From positions 114,643-178,642 of the forward strand of contig DAIDJM010000035.1 of the NCBI GenBank assembly GCA_027451405.1: 64,000 nucleotides of DNA, read 5' to 3'. Positions 11,322 to 19,385 of the stretch are shown in pieces (position 1 is the first letter of the stretch; every line of letters begins with the position of its first letter). The position numbers and the translations under genes were made by a program. Origin of the DNA: Acetobacteraceae bacterium. GTDB taxonomy: Bacteria; Pseudomonadota; Alphaproteobacteria; Acetobacterales; Acetobacteraceae. The notes under the pieces are model-generated. The model was not told where the DNA came from and searched no databases. It worked only from the letters and a program-made list of their open reading frames with translations.

Positions 11322-11915
11322 ATGCGGGCTTCAGATCTGATCCGGTTGTGGCTGCCGCTGGCGCTGACCGGCTGCGCGGCGACGGTTGCGGCCACGTCGC
11401 CGCCCGCCGAATTGAGCCCGCTCGCGGCGGGGCAGGCGCGGCTGCTGGCGCCCGAGCCGGCCGGCTGGTGGCAATCGATCGGGGCGGAAGGGGACGAGGC
11501 GTTCGTCGGATCGAGCCGGGATGCGGCCGTCTGGATGAGCCGGCAGACCCGTCGCTCCCCGAGCGGGACGCGGATCGTGTTCACGCACTGGGAATATGCG
11601 GCCCGGGAGGGCGATCTTGGGGTTCTGTCGCGCCGGACCGTGGCGGAGATCGATTGCGGGCAGGGGCGCAGCCGGATCCTCGAATCCTATGCCTATCCGG
11701 CGCGGCAGGCCGTGGGGGCGCCGGTCGATACGGTCCTGGCGCCGGGGCCCTGGACCTATATCGAGCCGGGCAGCGTGACCGACGGGGAAGCGCGGCTGGC
11801 CTGCCGGCCGGCGCGCATGACCGCGCACCGGCAGGCGCCGCCCGCGCGCAAGGCGCCCGCCGAGGACGCACCGGACAGCGAGGGGCCGCCGCATATCGCC
11901 AGCGACTATCTCTGA
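11322..11915 (+). CDS. Lipoprotein with surface-adhesin-E-like domain
   Basis: 197 residues. The N terminus is a lipoprotein signal ending LALTGC at residue 18, so it is probably anchored in the outer membrane or periplasm. The body resembles the adhesin-E-like fold: a Trp-Trp segment (PAGWWQSIG), VWMSRQT, a central VAEIDCG with a conserved Cys, and near the end PWTYIEPGS and a second Cys in LACRP that would form a disulfide. The tail is Pro/Ala rich. Real binding partners are unknown; the family name does not prove adhesion. The next gene starts about 45 bases later or overlaps if an upstream start is used. Confidence 0.65.
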   Translation: MRASDLIRLWLPLALTGCAATVAATSPPAELSPLAAGQARLLAPEPAGWWQSIGAEGDEAFVGSSRDAAVWMSRQTRRSPSGTRIVFTHWEYAAREGDLGVLSRRTVAEIDCGQGRSRILESYAYPARQAVGAPVDTVLAPGPWTYIEPGSVTDGEARLACRPARMTAHRQAPPARKAPAEDAPDSEGPPHIASDYL

Positions 11916-11961
11916 GCGGGGCCGGGTCCGGGAGGCGCTTGGGCTCGGCGCCGCGGTATTT

Positions 11962-13392
11962 TTGTTTCATTTGGCGGCAAACCCGCATTACGGGTTTTTC
12001 CGCGACGAGCTCTATTTCATCGTGTGCGGCCGGCATCCCGCCTTCGGCTATGTCGATCAGCCGCCGCTGGTGCCGCTGATCGCGGCGGGCTCGCAGATGT
12101 TCGGCCATTCGCTCGTCGCACTGCGGGCGATGGCGGCATTGTGCGCCGGCGGATCGGCCGCGATCGTCGCGCTGCTCGCCCGCGAGATGGGGGGCGGGTT
12201 CTTCGAAGCGGGGCTGGCTGCGCTGGCGGCGTCGCTCGCGCCGGTGCTGGCGCTGTTCGGGACGGTGTTCGTGCCCGACAGCCCGCAGATTCTCCTCTGG
12301 CCGGCGGCCGTTCTCTGTATCGCGCGGGGGCGCTTCGGGTGGGCCGCGGTCGCGCTCGCGATCGCAACATCTGCGAAATATAGCGCCGTCATGGCGGGTT
12401 TCGCGCTGCTGGGGGGTGTTCTGATCGCAGGCGAGCGGCGGGGGCTCGCCGCGCGCGGGTTTTGGACCGGCATGGCCGTGAGCGCGGCGCTCCTGCTGCC
12501 GAACGCGGCGTGGCAGTGGGCGCATGGCTGGCCGATGCTCGAACTGCTCCGTAACGGCCAGCTCGGGAAGAATGTCGAGCTCTCGCCGTTCGGGTTTCTC
12601 GGGCAGCAGCTGGCGATCACCAATCCGCTGCTCGCCTGGGTCTGGGTCATGGGGCTCATGTGGTGCCTCGTGAAGCCGGCCTGGCGCTGGCTCGGGATCG
12701 GCGCGATCGGTCTGCTCGGCATCATGATCGCGCTGCACGGCAAGGCTTATTATCCGGCCGCGATCTATCCGGCGCTGTTTGCGGCGGGGGCAGTGGCGGT
12801 GGGCTCGGTCGCGCGGGGCAGCTTGCCGCGCGGAGTGATGCTCGCGGAGATCGTTCTAGGCGGCGCCGTGCTGTTGCCGCTCGTGTTGCCGGTGCTGCCG
12901 GAGGCACGGCTGGTGGCCTACCAATCGTTCCTTGCGCGGTATAGCGTGGCCGTGCCCGCGACCGAGAACCATCGGCGGGCCTTGCTCGGGCAGACATTCG
13001 CCGACATGCATGGCTGGCCGGAACTCGCGGCCAAGGTGGCGGCCATCCGAGCAGCCTTGCCCGACGATGTGCGCAAACAAGCGCGGATTTTCACGGCGAA
13101 TTACGGGGAAGCCGCGGCGATTGATTTTTTCTCGCCCTCCGGCACACCGCCCGTGATTTCGGGGCACAACCAATATTGGGTCTGGGGACCACGCGACTGG
13201 GACGGCGCGGCACTGATCGACGTGGGCGGCAATCTCGACGCGGACCGGCAGCTTTGCGGCCGTGCCGTAGCGATCGGGACGTTCGAGGATCCTTGGGGGA
13301 TGCCTTACGAGGACGGGTTGCCGATCGTGCTTTGCCGGAACCTGCGGGTCAGTGTGCGGTCTCTATGGCCCACGTTGAAGCATTATGATTGA
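11962..13392 (+). CDS. GT39/PMT-2-type membrane glycosyltransferase
   Basis: Integral membrane protein (476 residues from the first recognisable start) of the ArnT/PMT-2 type that uses polyprenyl-phosphate sugars on the periplasmic side. The signature is FFRDELYFIVCGRHPAFGYV followed by DQPPLVPL, where the Asp-Glu pair is the family's catalytic acidic motif. About ten hydrophobic segments follow and a soluble C-terminal part contains NYGEAAAIDFF and GHNQYWVWG. The start is uncertain: TTG 11962 lies inside the first hydrophobic segment, and the frame is open upstream over REALGLGAAVFLF without any ATG or GTG. A non-standard upstream start overlapping the lipoprotein gene is possible. Confidence 0.8.
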   Translation: MFHLAANPHYGFFRDELYFIVCGRHPAFGYVDQPPLVPLIAAGSQMFGHSLVALRAMAALCAGGSAAIVALLAREMGGGFFEAGLAALAASLAPVLALFGTVFVPDSPQILLWPAAVLCIARGRFGWAAVALAIATSAKYSAVMAGFALLGGVLIAGERRGLAARGFWTGMAVSAALLLPNAAWQWAHGWPMLELLRNGQLGKNVELSPFGFLGQQLAITNPLLAWVWVMGLMWCLVKPAWRWLGIGAIGLLGIMIALHGKAYYPAAIYPALFAAGAVAVGSVARGSLPRGVMLAEIVLGGAVLLPLVLPVLPEARLVAYQSFLARYSVAVPATENHRRALLGQTFADMHGWPELAAKVAAIRAALPDDVRKQARIFTANYGEAAAIDFFSPSGTPPVISGHNQYWVWGPRDWDGAALIDVGGNLDADRQLCGRAVAIGTFEDPWGMPYEDGLPIVLCRNLRVSVRSLWPTLKHYD

Positions 13393-13503
13393 GCGGACGG
13401 GGTTGGTCAGGTGGCCGGGCAGGCCAGGGCCGGACGATTTCACCCGGTCGGGAAATGCTCTAGGCTCCTATCCGGGAAGATTCAGGCAAGGGATTCGGCA
13501 AAC

Positions 13504-14031
13504 TTGAAACAGGTTCTTCTGGCGGCGGCGGCGATCGGGTTTGCCTGGACGGCGGCGGCGCATGACGCGGCACCGACCTTGAACGTCACCAAGCGCGTGG
13601 AATTGCATGCGGCGCCGGCCGCCGTGTGGAGCACGATCGGGAACTTCGCCGATCTGACCTGGGTGTCGCTGGTGAAGTCGAGCACGGCGACGCGGGGGAA
13701 CGCGGTGGGGTCGGTGCGGACCCTCGATCTGGGCGGGCCCCAACTGGTCGAGCGGCTCACGAAATACGAGCCGAAAAAGATGCGCTACGCCTACGCCATC
13801 CTGAATACCCCGGCGAACCGGAAGGTCTTGCCGGTGAGCCATTATCACTCGGTGATCGCGGTGATGCCGGCGGCCGGCGGGGGTTCGACCGTGACCTGGC
13901 ATGGGACGTTCGAACGGGCGGATACCAGCGCGACACCGGCGGCGGGGCAGGACGACGCGGCGGCCGTGAAGGCCGTGACCGGTGTCTATGAGACCGGACT
14001 CGGCGATCTGGCGAAGAAATTCGGCGGCTGA
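13504..14031 (+). CDS. Exported SRPBCC (polyketide-cyclase-like) protein
   Basis: 175 residues from a TTG start at 13504, chosen because it gives a clean signal peptide (KQVLLAAAAIGFAWTAAAHD) and has AAGGG-like purine sequence upstream; the frame is open further up from 13411. The mature part is a START/Bet v 1-type helix-grip domain: VTKRVELHAAPAAVWSTIG, FADLTWV, then LVERLTKYEPKKMRYAY and VTWHGTFERAD. Such domains bind hydrophobic ligands. Ligand and role unknown; export of this fold is typical of a periplasmic subgroup. Confidence 0.7.
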   Translation: MKQVLLAAAAIGFAWTAAAHDAAPTLNVTKRVELHAAPAAVWSTIGNFADLTWVSLVKSSTATRGNAVGSVRTLDLGGPQLVERLTKYEPKKMRYAYAILNTPANRKVLPVSHYHSVIAVMPAAGGGSTVTWHGTFERADTSATPAAGQDDAAAVKAVTGVYETGLGDLAKKFGG

Positions 14032-14086
14032 GCGGATTTAGTTCCGAATCCGGAACGATTAGGACGCGCGAAGCCTCGTTCGGCTG

Positions 14087-14674
14087 TCAGGCGATTTTCG
14101 GGGAGAGGGCGTCGGTTTCCGGGTCGCCCCGGCGCGGCCAGTAAAAGTGGGGCGGATCCAGGTCCACCGCGCCGGGCGAGGCCGGGCCGGATGCCCCCGT
14201 TTTGGCGGCAGTCTGGGCGGCGGCGCGGGACGCAGGGCGGCGGATCGGCGCCGGCGGGGTAAGGCCGAGGGCGCGGCAGAGGGGACGGAGCAGGCGGCCC
14301 ACCCGGTCGGGCGCGGCCTCGAGCAGGGGCTGAAGCGCCGGGTCGGCGAGCCGGGCCTCGAGTTCCGCGATCAGGGAAGCCGTCTCGGGCACCTCGCGGG
14401 CGAGCCAGCCGAACGGATGCCGCAGCGGGATCCGGCGCTCGGCGGATCGAGGCGGCTTCTTCCTGCCGCCGGCCGGCGCCCGCGGCGCGCCGCGGCGAAG
14501 CTTGCCGGCTTCATGGCGCGCGGCGAGGCCAGCCACTTGCTTGACGACGACATCGAGCCAGAGCCAGGCGGCGGCGATGCGGGGCCAGCGCTTGTCGCTG
14601 GGCCGAACGGCGGCGGAAATGGCATCGCGCAGCCGGTGGATCACGGCGAGAAGAGGGGCGACGATGCCAGGCAT
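14087..14674 (-). CDS. Unrecognised protein behind a LexA-type operator
   Basis: 195 residues from ATG 14674, which lies about 16 bases downstream of the expected transcription start of a well-formed promoter (14697-14725). The sequence is basic and Pro/Ala-rich: an N-terminal helix VAPLLAVIHRLRDAIS, a Trp-rich helix AAAWLWLDVVVKQVAGLA, a basic linker with KKPPRS, a helical core HPFGWLAREVPETASLIAEL with PALQPLLEAAPDRVGRLLRP, and a Pro-rich tail ending HFYWPRRGDP. No catalytic motif or signal peptide is seen and I do not recognise the family. Promoter and operator suggest expression during the SOS response. No Shine-Dalgarno site is evident, so a short or leaderless start is likely. Confidence 0.6.
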   Translation of the reverse strand: MPGIVAPLLAVIHRLRDAISAAVRPSDKRWPRIAAAWLWLDVVVKQVAGLAARHEAGKLRRGAPRAPAGGRKKPPRSAERRIPLRHPFGWLAREVPETASLIAELEARLADPALQPLLEAAPDRVGRLLRPLCRALGLTPPAPIRRPASRAAAQTAAKTGASGPASPGAVDLDPPHFYWPRRGDPETDALSPKIA

Positions 14675-14696
14675 GCGGTGCGGGGGCACGGGCGAC

Positions 14697-14725
14697 GGTA
14701 TCGAACAAAACATGAACATTGTCAA
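14697..14725 (-). promoter_or_regulatory. Sigma-70-type promoter overlapped by a LexA-type box
   Basis: Read on the minus strand: TTGACA at 14725-14720 (perfect -35), a 17-base spacer, then GATACC at 14702-14697 as -10. The spacer holds GTTC-ATGTTTT-GTTC at 14717-14703, which is exactly the alphaproteobacterial LexA direct repeat GTTC-N7-GTTC. Placement between -35 and -10 is ideal for repression. It points at the unrecognised gene 14087-14674. Confidence 0.65.
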
Positions 14726-15099
14726 GGCCGATGTTGGCGGCCGGGCGATCCCTTGGCCGGCCGGGGGTGGCACCGCCCGATTTTGTCCTCTTCACGCAAC
14801 AAACGCGCGTGGAATCCAAAACCTTACGACAGTCTGAGAAAACTCGGGGATTTCTGCTTTATTTTTGCGATTCGGCTTGAGGAATCACGCGTCCATTTCG
14901 CCAGAATACCCGGTATCGGCTTGAGTTCGCGGCATTTCTTGGAGATTTCAGGATCGCAAGCGACCTGTCGGAAATACTCTCTTTGATGAACAAGGTCCTT
15001 TAATTAGACGGCATTTTGCCAAAATCGCATGGTCCGCGCTGGTCCCGACTCCTCTTCTGAGGTCGCGCCTGATCGCGCATTTCCAGGGAGTGCAATGCC
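14726..15099. other. Gene-free, relatively AT-rich intergenic region
   Basis: About 370 bases between the LexA-controlled gene and the receiver gene. GC content is visibly lower than the neighbours, with short T/A runs (TTTATTTTTGCGATTC, CCTTTAATTAGACGG). It most likely contains the promoter of the receiver gene. I see no convincing open frame, tRNA or long hairpin in it. Confidence 0.5.
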
Positions 15100-15516
15100 G
15101 TGACGCGTCAATTGGACGAGCTGAACGAAGCGAGGCGATCGCGATTTCCTGTGCTGATCGTCGACGATGACCGCTCCATGCGCGACACTTTGTCGATTTG
15201 CCTGCACGAGGAGGGCTTCACCGTCTGCTCCTTGGCCAATGCGGAGGCAGCCATCCGGCTGCTCGAAAACTCGCCGCAGCAATGGATCGTGATTTCGGAC
15301 CGTCGTCTAGGCAACGGCATGACAGGCGTCGAACTCGGACGCGTCATGGCAAGCCGGTATCCGGATCATGGATTTCTGCTGATGAGCGGGGAATCCGATG
15401 GCGAGACGTGCCTGGCCAAACCCTTCGCGCTCGTGCAACTCCTGGCACGGCTCGATACAGCAGGCGTCATGATGGTCGCGAGACGAAACGGATCGCTGGC
15501 GGCAGCCTCGGTCTAA
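15100..15516 (+). CDS. Stand-alone receiver-domain response regulator
   Basis: 138 residues, a single CheY-like receiver with no output domain. GTG start at 15100 with AGGGAG about 9-14 bases upstream. Acidic pair in IVDDDRSM (about 21-28), phospho-acceptor Asp67 in VISDRRLG, switch Ser in LLMSGES, Lys in AKPFAL. The stretch between switch Ser and Lys is shortened compared with CheY (SGESDGETCLAKPF), so one strand/helix may be truncated. Probably works by protein-protein contact, for instance in a phosphorelay. No cognate kinase is adjacent; two hybrid kinases lie elsewhere in the window. Confidence 0.8.
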   Translation: MTRQLDELNEARRSRFPVLIVDDDRSMRDTLSICLHEEGFTVCSLANAEAAIRLLENSPQQWIVISDRRLGNGMTGVELGRVMASRYPDHGFLLMSGESDGETCLAKPFALVQLLARLDTAGVMMVARRNGSLAAASV

Positions 15517-15520
15517 CGAG

Positions 15521-15984
15521 CCCTGGCGCCACCCTCCGGATGCGAATCGCATCAGGGTGGCGTTGCCGGAGCCCCAGTCAACGAGCCAAAGTTTTTTGGT
15601 TCTTTTTTTCAAAAAAGAACACACTTGCTTTCAGCAAGGCTTCCTTCTTTTTCTGAAGAAAAAGAAGCAAAAAGACTTCTCTCCGTTCAAGCCGGGCCCT
15701 GGTGACGCTTTCCGGATGCGAATCGCAACGGGGTGGCGTCGCCGGAGCCCCGCTCAACGAGCCAAAGTTTTTTGGTTCTTTTTTTCAAAAAAGAACATGC
15801 TTGCTTTCAGCAAGGCTTCCTTCTTTTTCTGAAGAAAAAGAAGCAAAAAGACTTCTTCCCGTTCAGGCCGGGCCCTGGCGACGCCTTCCGGATGCGAATC
15901 GCATCGGTGTGGCGTTGCCGCAGCCCCGGTCAACGAACCAAAGTTTTTTGGTTCTTTTTTTCAAAAAAGAACATTCTCTCTCTC
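15521..15984. repeat. 176-bp tandem repeat, 2.6 copies, with AT-rich hairpins (family A)
   Basis: Copies start at 15521, 15697 and 15873, exactly 176 bases apart; the third stops after 112 bases, directly against the ggt stop codon. Each full unit holds CCAAAGTTTTTTGGTTC, then a perfect hairpin GTTCTTTTTT-TC-AAAAAAGAAC, then a second hairpin CTTCTTTTTC-TG-AAGAAAAAGAAG. Copies differ by only a few bases. The region lies between the convergent receiver gene and ggt, so the hairpins may terminate transcription from both sides. Single copies of the hairpins recur at 21.77, 24.92 and 27.85 kb. Confidence 0.9.
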
Positions 15985-17727
15985 TTACGGAACAGCAACA
16001 GCCGCGCCGGCGCCGCCGCGCACGTCGTGGGCGCCGAAGATCTTGGCCCAGGGGGGTGGCATGGCGTTGAGCGGCAGCGCGCCGGCGTTGCCGTAATCCT
16101 GGGAGGTGAGGGCGGGGGTGCCGACGAGGATCGCTTCGGCGCAGCCCCAGTAGCCGGTGTCGCGGAATTTGTAGCCTCGTCCTTCAAGGATCGCGCGGGT
16201 GTCGGGCGACAGCGCGCCGCGCTCGAGCAGCACGACGTCGGGCAGGCCTTGTTCATGGATGCGCGGGGCGTCGATCGCTTCCTGGATGGTCATGCCGTGA
16301 TCGATCGTGTTGACCAGCGCTTCGAGCACGATGGTGATGATGCGCGATCCGCCTGGGGAGCCGACCACCATGACGAGTTTTCCGTCCTTGGTGACGATGG
16401 TGGGGGCCATGGAGCTCAGCGGCGTCTTGCCCGGGGCGATCTCGTTGGCCTTGCCCTGGACCAGGCCGAACATGTTCGGCGCCCCGAGCTTGCCGGTGAA
16501 ATCGCCCATTTCGTCGTTCAGGACGATGCCGGTATGTCCGGCGATCTCGCCCGAGCCGAACCAGGCATTGAGTGTGTAGGTGATGGCGGCTGCGTTGCCT
16601 TGGGCGTCGACGATCGAATAATGCGTGGTGTTGGCGCCTTCCTGCGCTTCATCCGCGGCTTTCGGGGTGGGGGTGGCGCGCAGCGGGTCGATTTCGCTGC
16701 GAATCTTGCGGGCATGTTCGGGACCGATCAGTTCCGCAACCGGATTTTTCCAGAAATCGGGATCGCCCAGCCGGTCATTGCGGTCGATGAAGGCATGGCG
16801 CATGGCTTCGGCGAGCACGTGGATTTCGGCGGCGCTGTGGAAGCCCATCGCGTGCAGATCGTAGCCGGACAGGATCTGGAGAATTTCGCAGACCGTGGTG
16901 CCGCCGGAGCTTGGCGGCGGCGCCGAGATCACATGGTAGCCGCGATAGTCGCACTCGACCGGCGCCAGCGTGCGGACTTTGTAATGGGCGAGATCCTGTT
17001 CGGTGATGAGGCCGCCGCCGGCCTTCGAGGCCTGGGCGATCTCGGCCCCGATCGGGCCGTGATAGAAGGCGCGATCGGGGCCCTGATCGGCGATCTGTTG
17101 CAGCGAGCGCGCGAGATCCGGCTGCACGAGTCGGTCGCCGGGACGGGGGGCCGCGCCGTCATGGAGGAAGATGGCCGCGAGCGCGGGTTCGCGTCGGAGA
17201 TAGGGCGTCATGGCGTCGAAGATCTGCGTGTCGCCCTGGGTCAGCACGAAGCCGTCGCGGGCCAGGCGGATGGCGGGGGCCATGAGGGTCGCGCGGTCGA
17301 GCGTGCCGTAATGCGTGCGGATAAATTCGAGGCCGGCGGGCGAGCCGGGCACCGCGGTCGAGAGCCAGCCATGGATGGCGAGACCGGGCCGGAGATGGCC
17401 GCGTCCGTCCTGGTACATGGTGGGTGTGGCGGCGAGCGGGGCCTTTTCGCGGAAATCGACGAAGCCGGTCTCGCCGTTCGCTTTGCGGAACGTCATGAAG
17501 CCGCCGCCGCCGAGATTGCCGGCCTCGGGATAGACGACGGCGAGCGCGTAGCCGACGGCGACGGCGGCGTCGTAGGCGTTGCCGCCGCGGCGCAGGATGT
17601 CGGCGCCGATTTCGGAGGCCAGGTGCTGCGCGGTAACGACCATGCCGCCGGCGGAGGCGACCGGGGCCGGGTCCGCGGCGCGGGCGAGGGTGGGGAGCAG
17701 CAGGAGGAGGGCGAAGAATAGGCGCAT
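15985..17727 (-). CDS. ggt: Gamma-glutamyltransferase, periplasmic
   Basis: Hydrolyses or transfers the gamma-glutamyl group of glutathione in the periplasm. 580 residues with a clean signal peptide (MRLFFALLLLLPTLARAADP). The precursor would self-cleave before the catalytic Thr in GANTTHYSIVD at about residue 380, giving large and small subunits. Also seen: GNLGGGGFM, FREKAPLAAT, PPPSSGGTTVCE, and in the small subunit PLSSMAPTIV and VGSPGGSRIIT, which form the oxyanion and substrate pocket. Length and all motifs are normal. Stop codon abuts the tandem repeat. Confidence 0.94.
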   Translation of the reverse strand: MRLFFALLLLLPTLARAADPAPVASAGGMVVTAQHLASEIGADILRRGGNAYDAAVAVGYALAVVYPEAGNLGGGGFMTFRKANGETGFVDFREKAPLAATPTMYQDGRGHLRPGLAIHGWLSTAVPGSPAGLEFIRTHYGTLDRATLMAPAIRLARDGFVLTQGDTQIFDAMTPYLRREPALAAIFLHDGAAPRPGDRLVQPDLARSLQQIADQGPDRAFYHGPIGAEIAQASKAGGGLITEQDLAHYKVRTLAPVECDYRGYHVISAPPPSSGGTTVCEILQILSGYDLHAMGFHSAAEIHVLAEAMRHAFIDRNDRLGDPDFWKNPVAELIGPEHARKIRSEIDPLRATPTPKAADEAQEGANTTHYSIVDAQGNAAAITYTLNAWFGSGEIAGHTGIVLNDEMGDFTGKLGAPNMFGLVQGKANEIAPGKTPLSSMAPTIVTKDGKLVMVVGSPGGSRIITIVLEALVNTIDHGMTIQEAIDAPRIHEQGLPDVVLLERGALSPDTRAILEGRGYKFRDTGYWGCAEAILVGTPALTSQDYGNAGALPLNAMPPPWAKIFGAHDVRGGAGAAVAVP

Positions 17728-17767
17728 GGGCGGAGCGTAGGCGCTATCCGGGCGAGCGGCGAGTACC

Positions 17768-17829
17768 GGGGTCTGGCGCCTTCCGGCCCCAGCTTGGTGC
17801 GGGGGCGGAGCCTCTGCGCGCCGGAGGCA
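17768..17829. repeat. Family B palindromic repeat
   Basis: GGGGTCTGG-CGCC-TTCC-GGCCCCAGC, then GCGGGGGCGGAGCC and CGCCGGAGGC. It has the same order of elements as copies at 28.68, 35.04 and 50.88 kb. It occupies the whole gap between the Nramp-related gene and ggt, both on the minus strand. Confidence 0.65.
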
Positions 17830-17832
17830 AAA

Positions 17833-19131
17833 TCAGAAGGGCCAGAGCATGGAGAGGGCCGCGATGCCCATGATGGCGGTGGCGATCCAGCCCAGCACGA
17901 GCAGGCTGCGCGTGGCCCGGAACGCGCCCATGACCGCGTGGCGGGCGGCGAGATCGAGGATCACGGCCATCAGCGGCACCGCGACGACGCCGTTGATCAC
18001 GGCGCTCCAGAACAGCGCGCGCATGGGCGGGATCGGGGAATATTGCAGGACCAGTCCCGCGAGCACGCCGGACGCGAGCACGGCGTAGAAGAAGCGCGCC
18101 TCGCCGAGCGGGCGCTCGAGCCCGGCGGGTTTGCCGGCGGCGTCGCTCGCGGCGTAGGCGGAGGCGCCGGCCAGCACCGGGACGCCGATCAGGCCGACGC
18201 CGAAAATGCCGAGCGCGAACAGAATGTAGGCGAAATTACCGGCGAGCGGACGCAGCGCCGACGCCGCTTGGGCGGCCGTTTCGATGTTGGTGATGCCGGC
18301 CACGTGCAGCGTCACGGCGGTCGCGAGGATGATGAAATAGGCGGAGATGTTGGAGTAGAACATGCCGCTCCAGGTGTCCCATTTGATGCGGCGCAGTTCG
18401 TGCGGGGCGGCGGCGGGGTCCTCGGTGAGCGGCCGCGCGCCGGGGCGGATCTGCATGTCCTCCACTTCCTCGGAGCATTGCCAGAAGAACAGGTAGGGGC
18501 TGATCGTCGTGCCGAAGACGCCGACGATGGTGGCGAACGCGTCGCGGCTGGGCGGGAATTGCGGCAGCAGCGTGTGCAGGCCGACGCGGGCCCAGGGGAT
18601 GCGCACGGTGAAGAGCACGCCGGCATAGGCGAGCAGCGACAGCGTGAGCCATTTCAGATAAGCAACATAGCGGTGATAGGGGACGAAGATCTGCAGCGCC
18701 AGCGTGAGGAAGACGAACATCGCCGTCATGGCGTGGCGCGGCAGGCCGGTGACGAGTTCGGCGACCTCGCCCATGGCGGCGGTGTCGGCGGCGATGTTGA
18801 GGGTATTGGCGACGAGCAGCAGCGTGACGACGCCGATCACGACGGGCCGGGGGTAGGTGGCGCGGATGTTGGCGGCGAGGCCCTGTCCGGTGACGCGGCC
18901 GATGCGCGCGCAGACCGATTGCACCGCCGCCATGAGCGGGAAGGCGAGCGGCATGGTCCAGAGCATGTCGACCCCGAACTGGGTGCCGGCCTGCGAGTAG
19001 GTGGCGATGCCGGAGGGGTCGTCGTCGGCGACGCCGGTGATGAGGCCGGGGCCGATCCAGCGCAGGGGTCCGGCGCCGGGGGCGCTGGATTTGCGGGCGG
19101 CTTCGAGGCGGGCCGGGGTCAGGGGGGACAT
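17833..19131 (-). CDS. Nramp-related divalent metal transporter with altered ion site
   Basis: 432 residues, about eleven hydrophobic segments, LeuT-fold Nramp family. In classical Nramp proteins helix 1 has DPGN and helix 6 has MPH, whose Asp, Asn and Met coordinate Mn or Fe. Here helix 1 reads [17 protein letters not shown] (Asn replaced by Gly) and helix 6 reads [12 protein letters not shown] (Met-Pro-His replaced by Ser-Pro-Tyr). The soft Met ligand is lost, as in Nramp-related Mg transporters, so the ion may be Mg or another hard cation rather than Mn/Fe; that is inference. A cytosolic loop [19 protein letters not shown] follows helix 6. Confidence 0.82.
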   Translation of the reverse strand: MSPLTPARLEAARKSSAPGAGPLRWIGPGLITGVADDDPSGIATYSQAGTQFGVDMLWTMPLAFPLMAAVQSVCARIGRVTGQGLAANIRATYPRPVVIGVVTLLLVANTLNIAADTAAMGEVAELVTGLPRHAMTAMFVFLTLALQIFVPYHRYVAYLKWLTLSLLAYAGVLFTVRIPWARVGLHTLLPQFPPSRDAFATIVGVFGTTISPYLFFWQCSEEVEDMQIRPGARPLTEDPAAAPHELRRIKWDTWSGMFYSNISAYFIILATAVTLHVAGITNIETAAQAASALRPLAGNFAYILFALGIFGVGLIGVPVLAGASAYAASDAAGKPAGLERPLGEARFFYAVLASGVLAGLVLQYSPIPPMRALFWSAVINGVVAVPLMAVILDLAARHAVMGAFRATRSLLVLGWIATAIMGIAALSMLWPF

Positions 19132-19174
19132 GGTGCGGCTTAGGGCGAAAGCCGCGCCCGGGGGCGCCGGCGGG

Positions 19175-19250
19175 TGGTGGAGCTGAGGGGAATCGAACCC
19201 CTGACCTCCTCATTGCGAACGAGGCGCTCTCCCAACTGAGCTACAGCCCC
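19175..19250 (-). tRNA. tRNA-Ala, anticodon CGC
   Basis: 76 bases including an encoded CCA end. The minus strand folds as acceptor GGGGCTG/CAGCTCC with the G3-U70 pair that identifies alanine tRNA, D arm GCTC/GAGC, anticodon stem CCTCG/TGAGG with loop TTCGCAA (anticodon CGC), and T arm AGGGG-TTCGATT-CCCCT. It reads GCG codons, which are abundant in this GC-rich DNA. Confidence 0.96.
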
Positions 19251-19385
19251 GCCTGGCGGGCGGACATTGATCAGAGGCGGGTTTCTCCGTCAAGGCTGCG
19301 TTATACATAGAGGGGAGAGGGGAGTGCTGCCTTGCCGGGTTCGAGCCGGCGGGGCGCCTCCCGAAAAAATTTTGGGAGGTGCGCG

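Noticed and set aside
15521..15984. Possible CRISPR array
   Set aside because: The repeated unit is 176 bases with no unique spacers and no cas genes nearby.
15557..15985. Peptides with FFKKEH or FFFEKKNQKTL in several frames
   Set aside because: They are translations of the family A hairpins, not genes.
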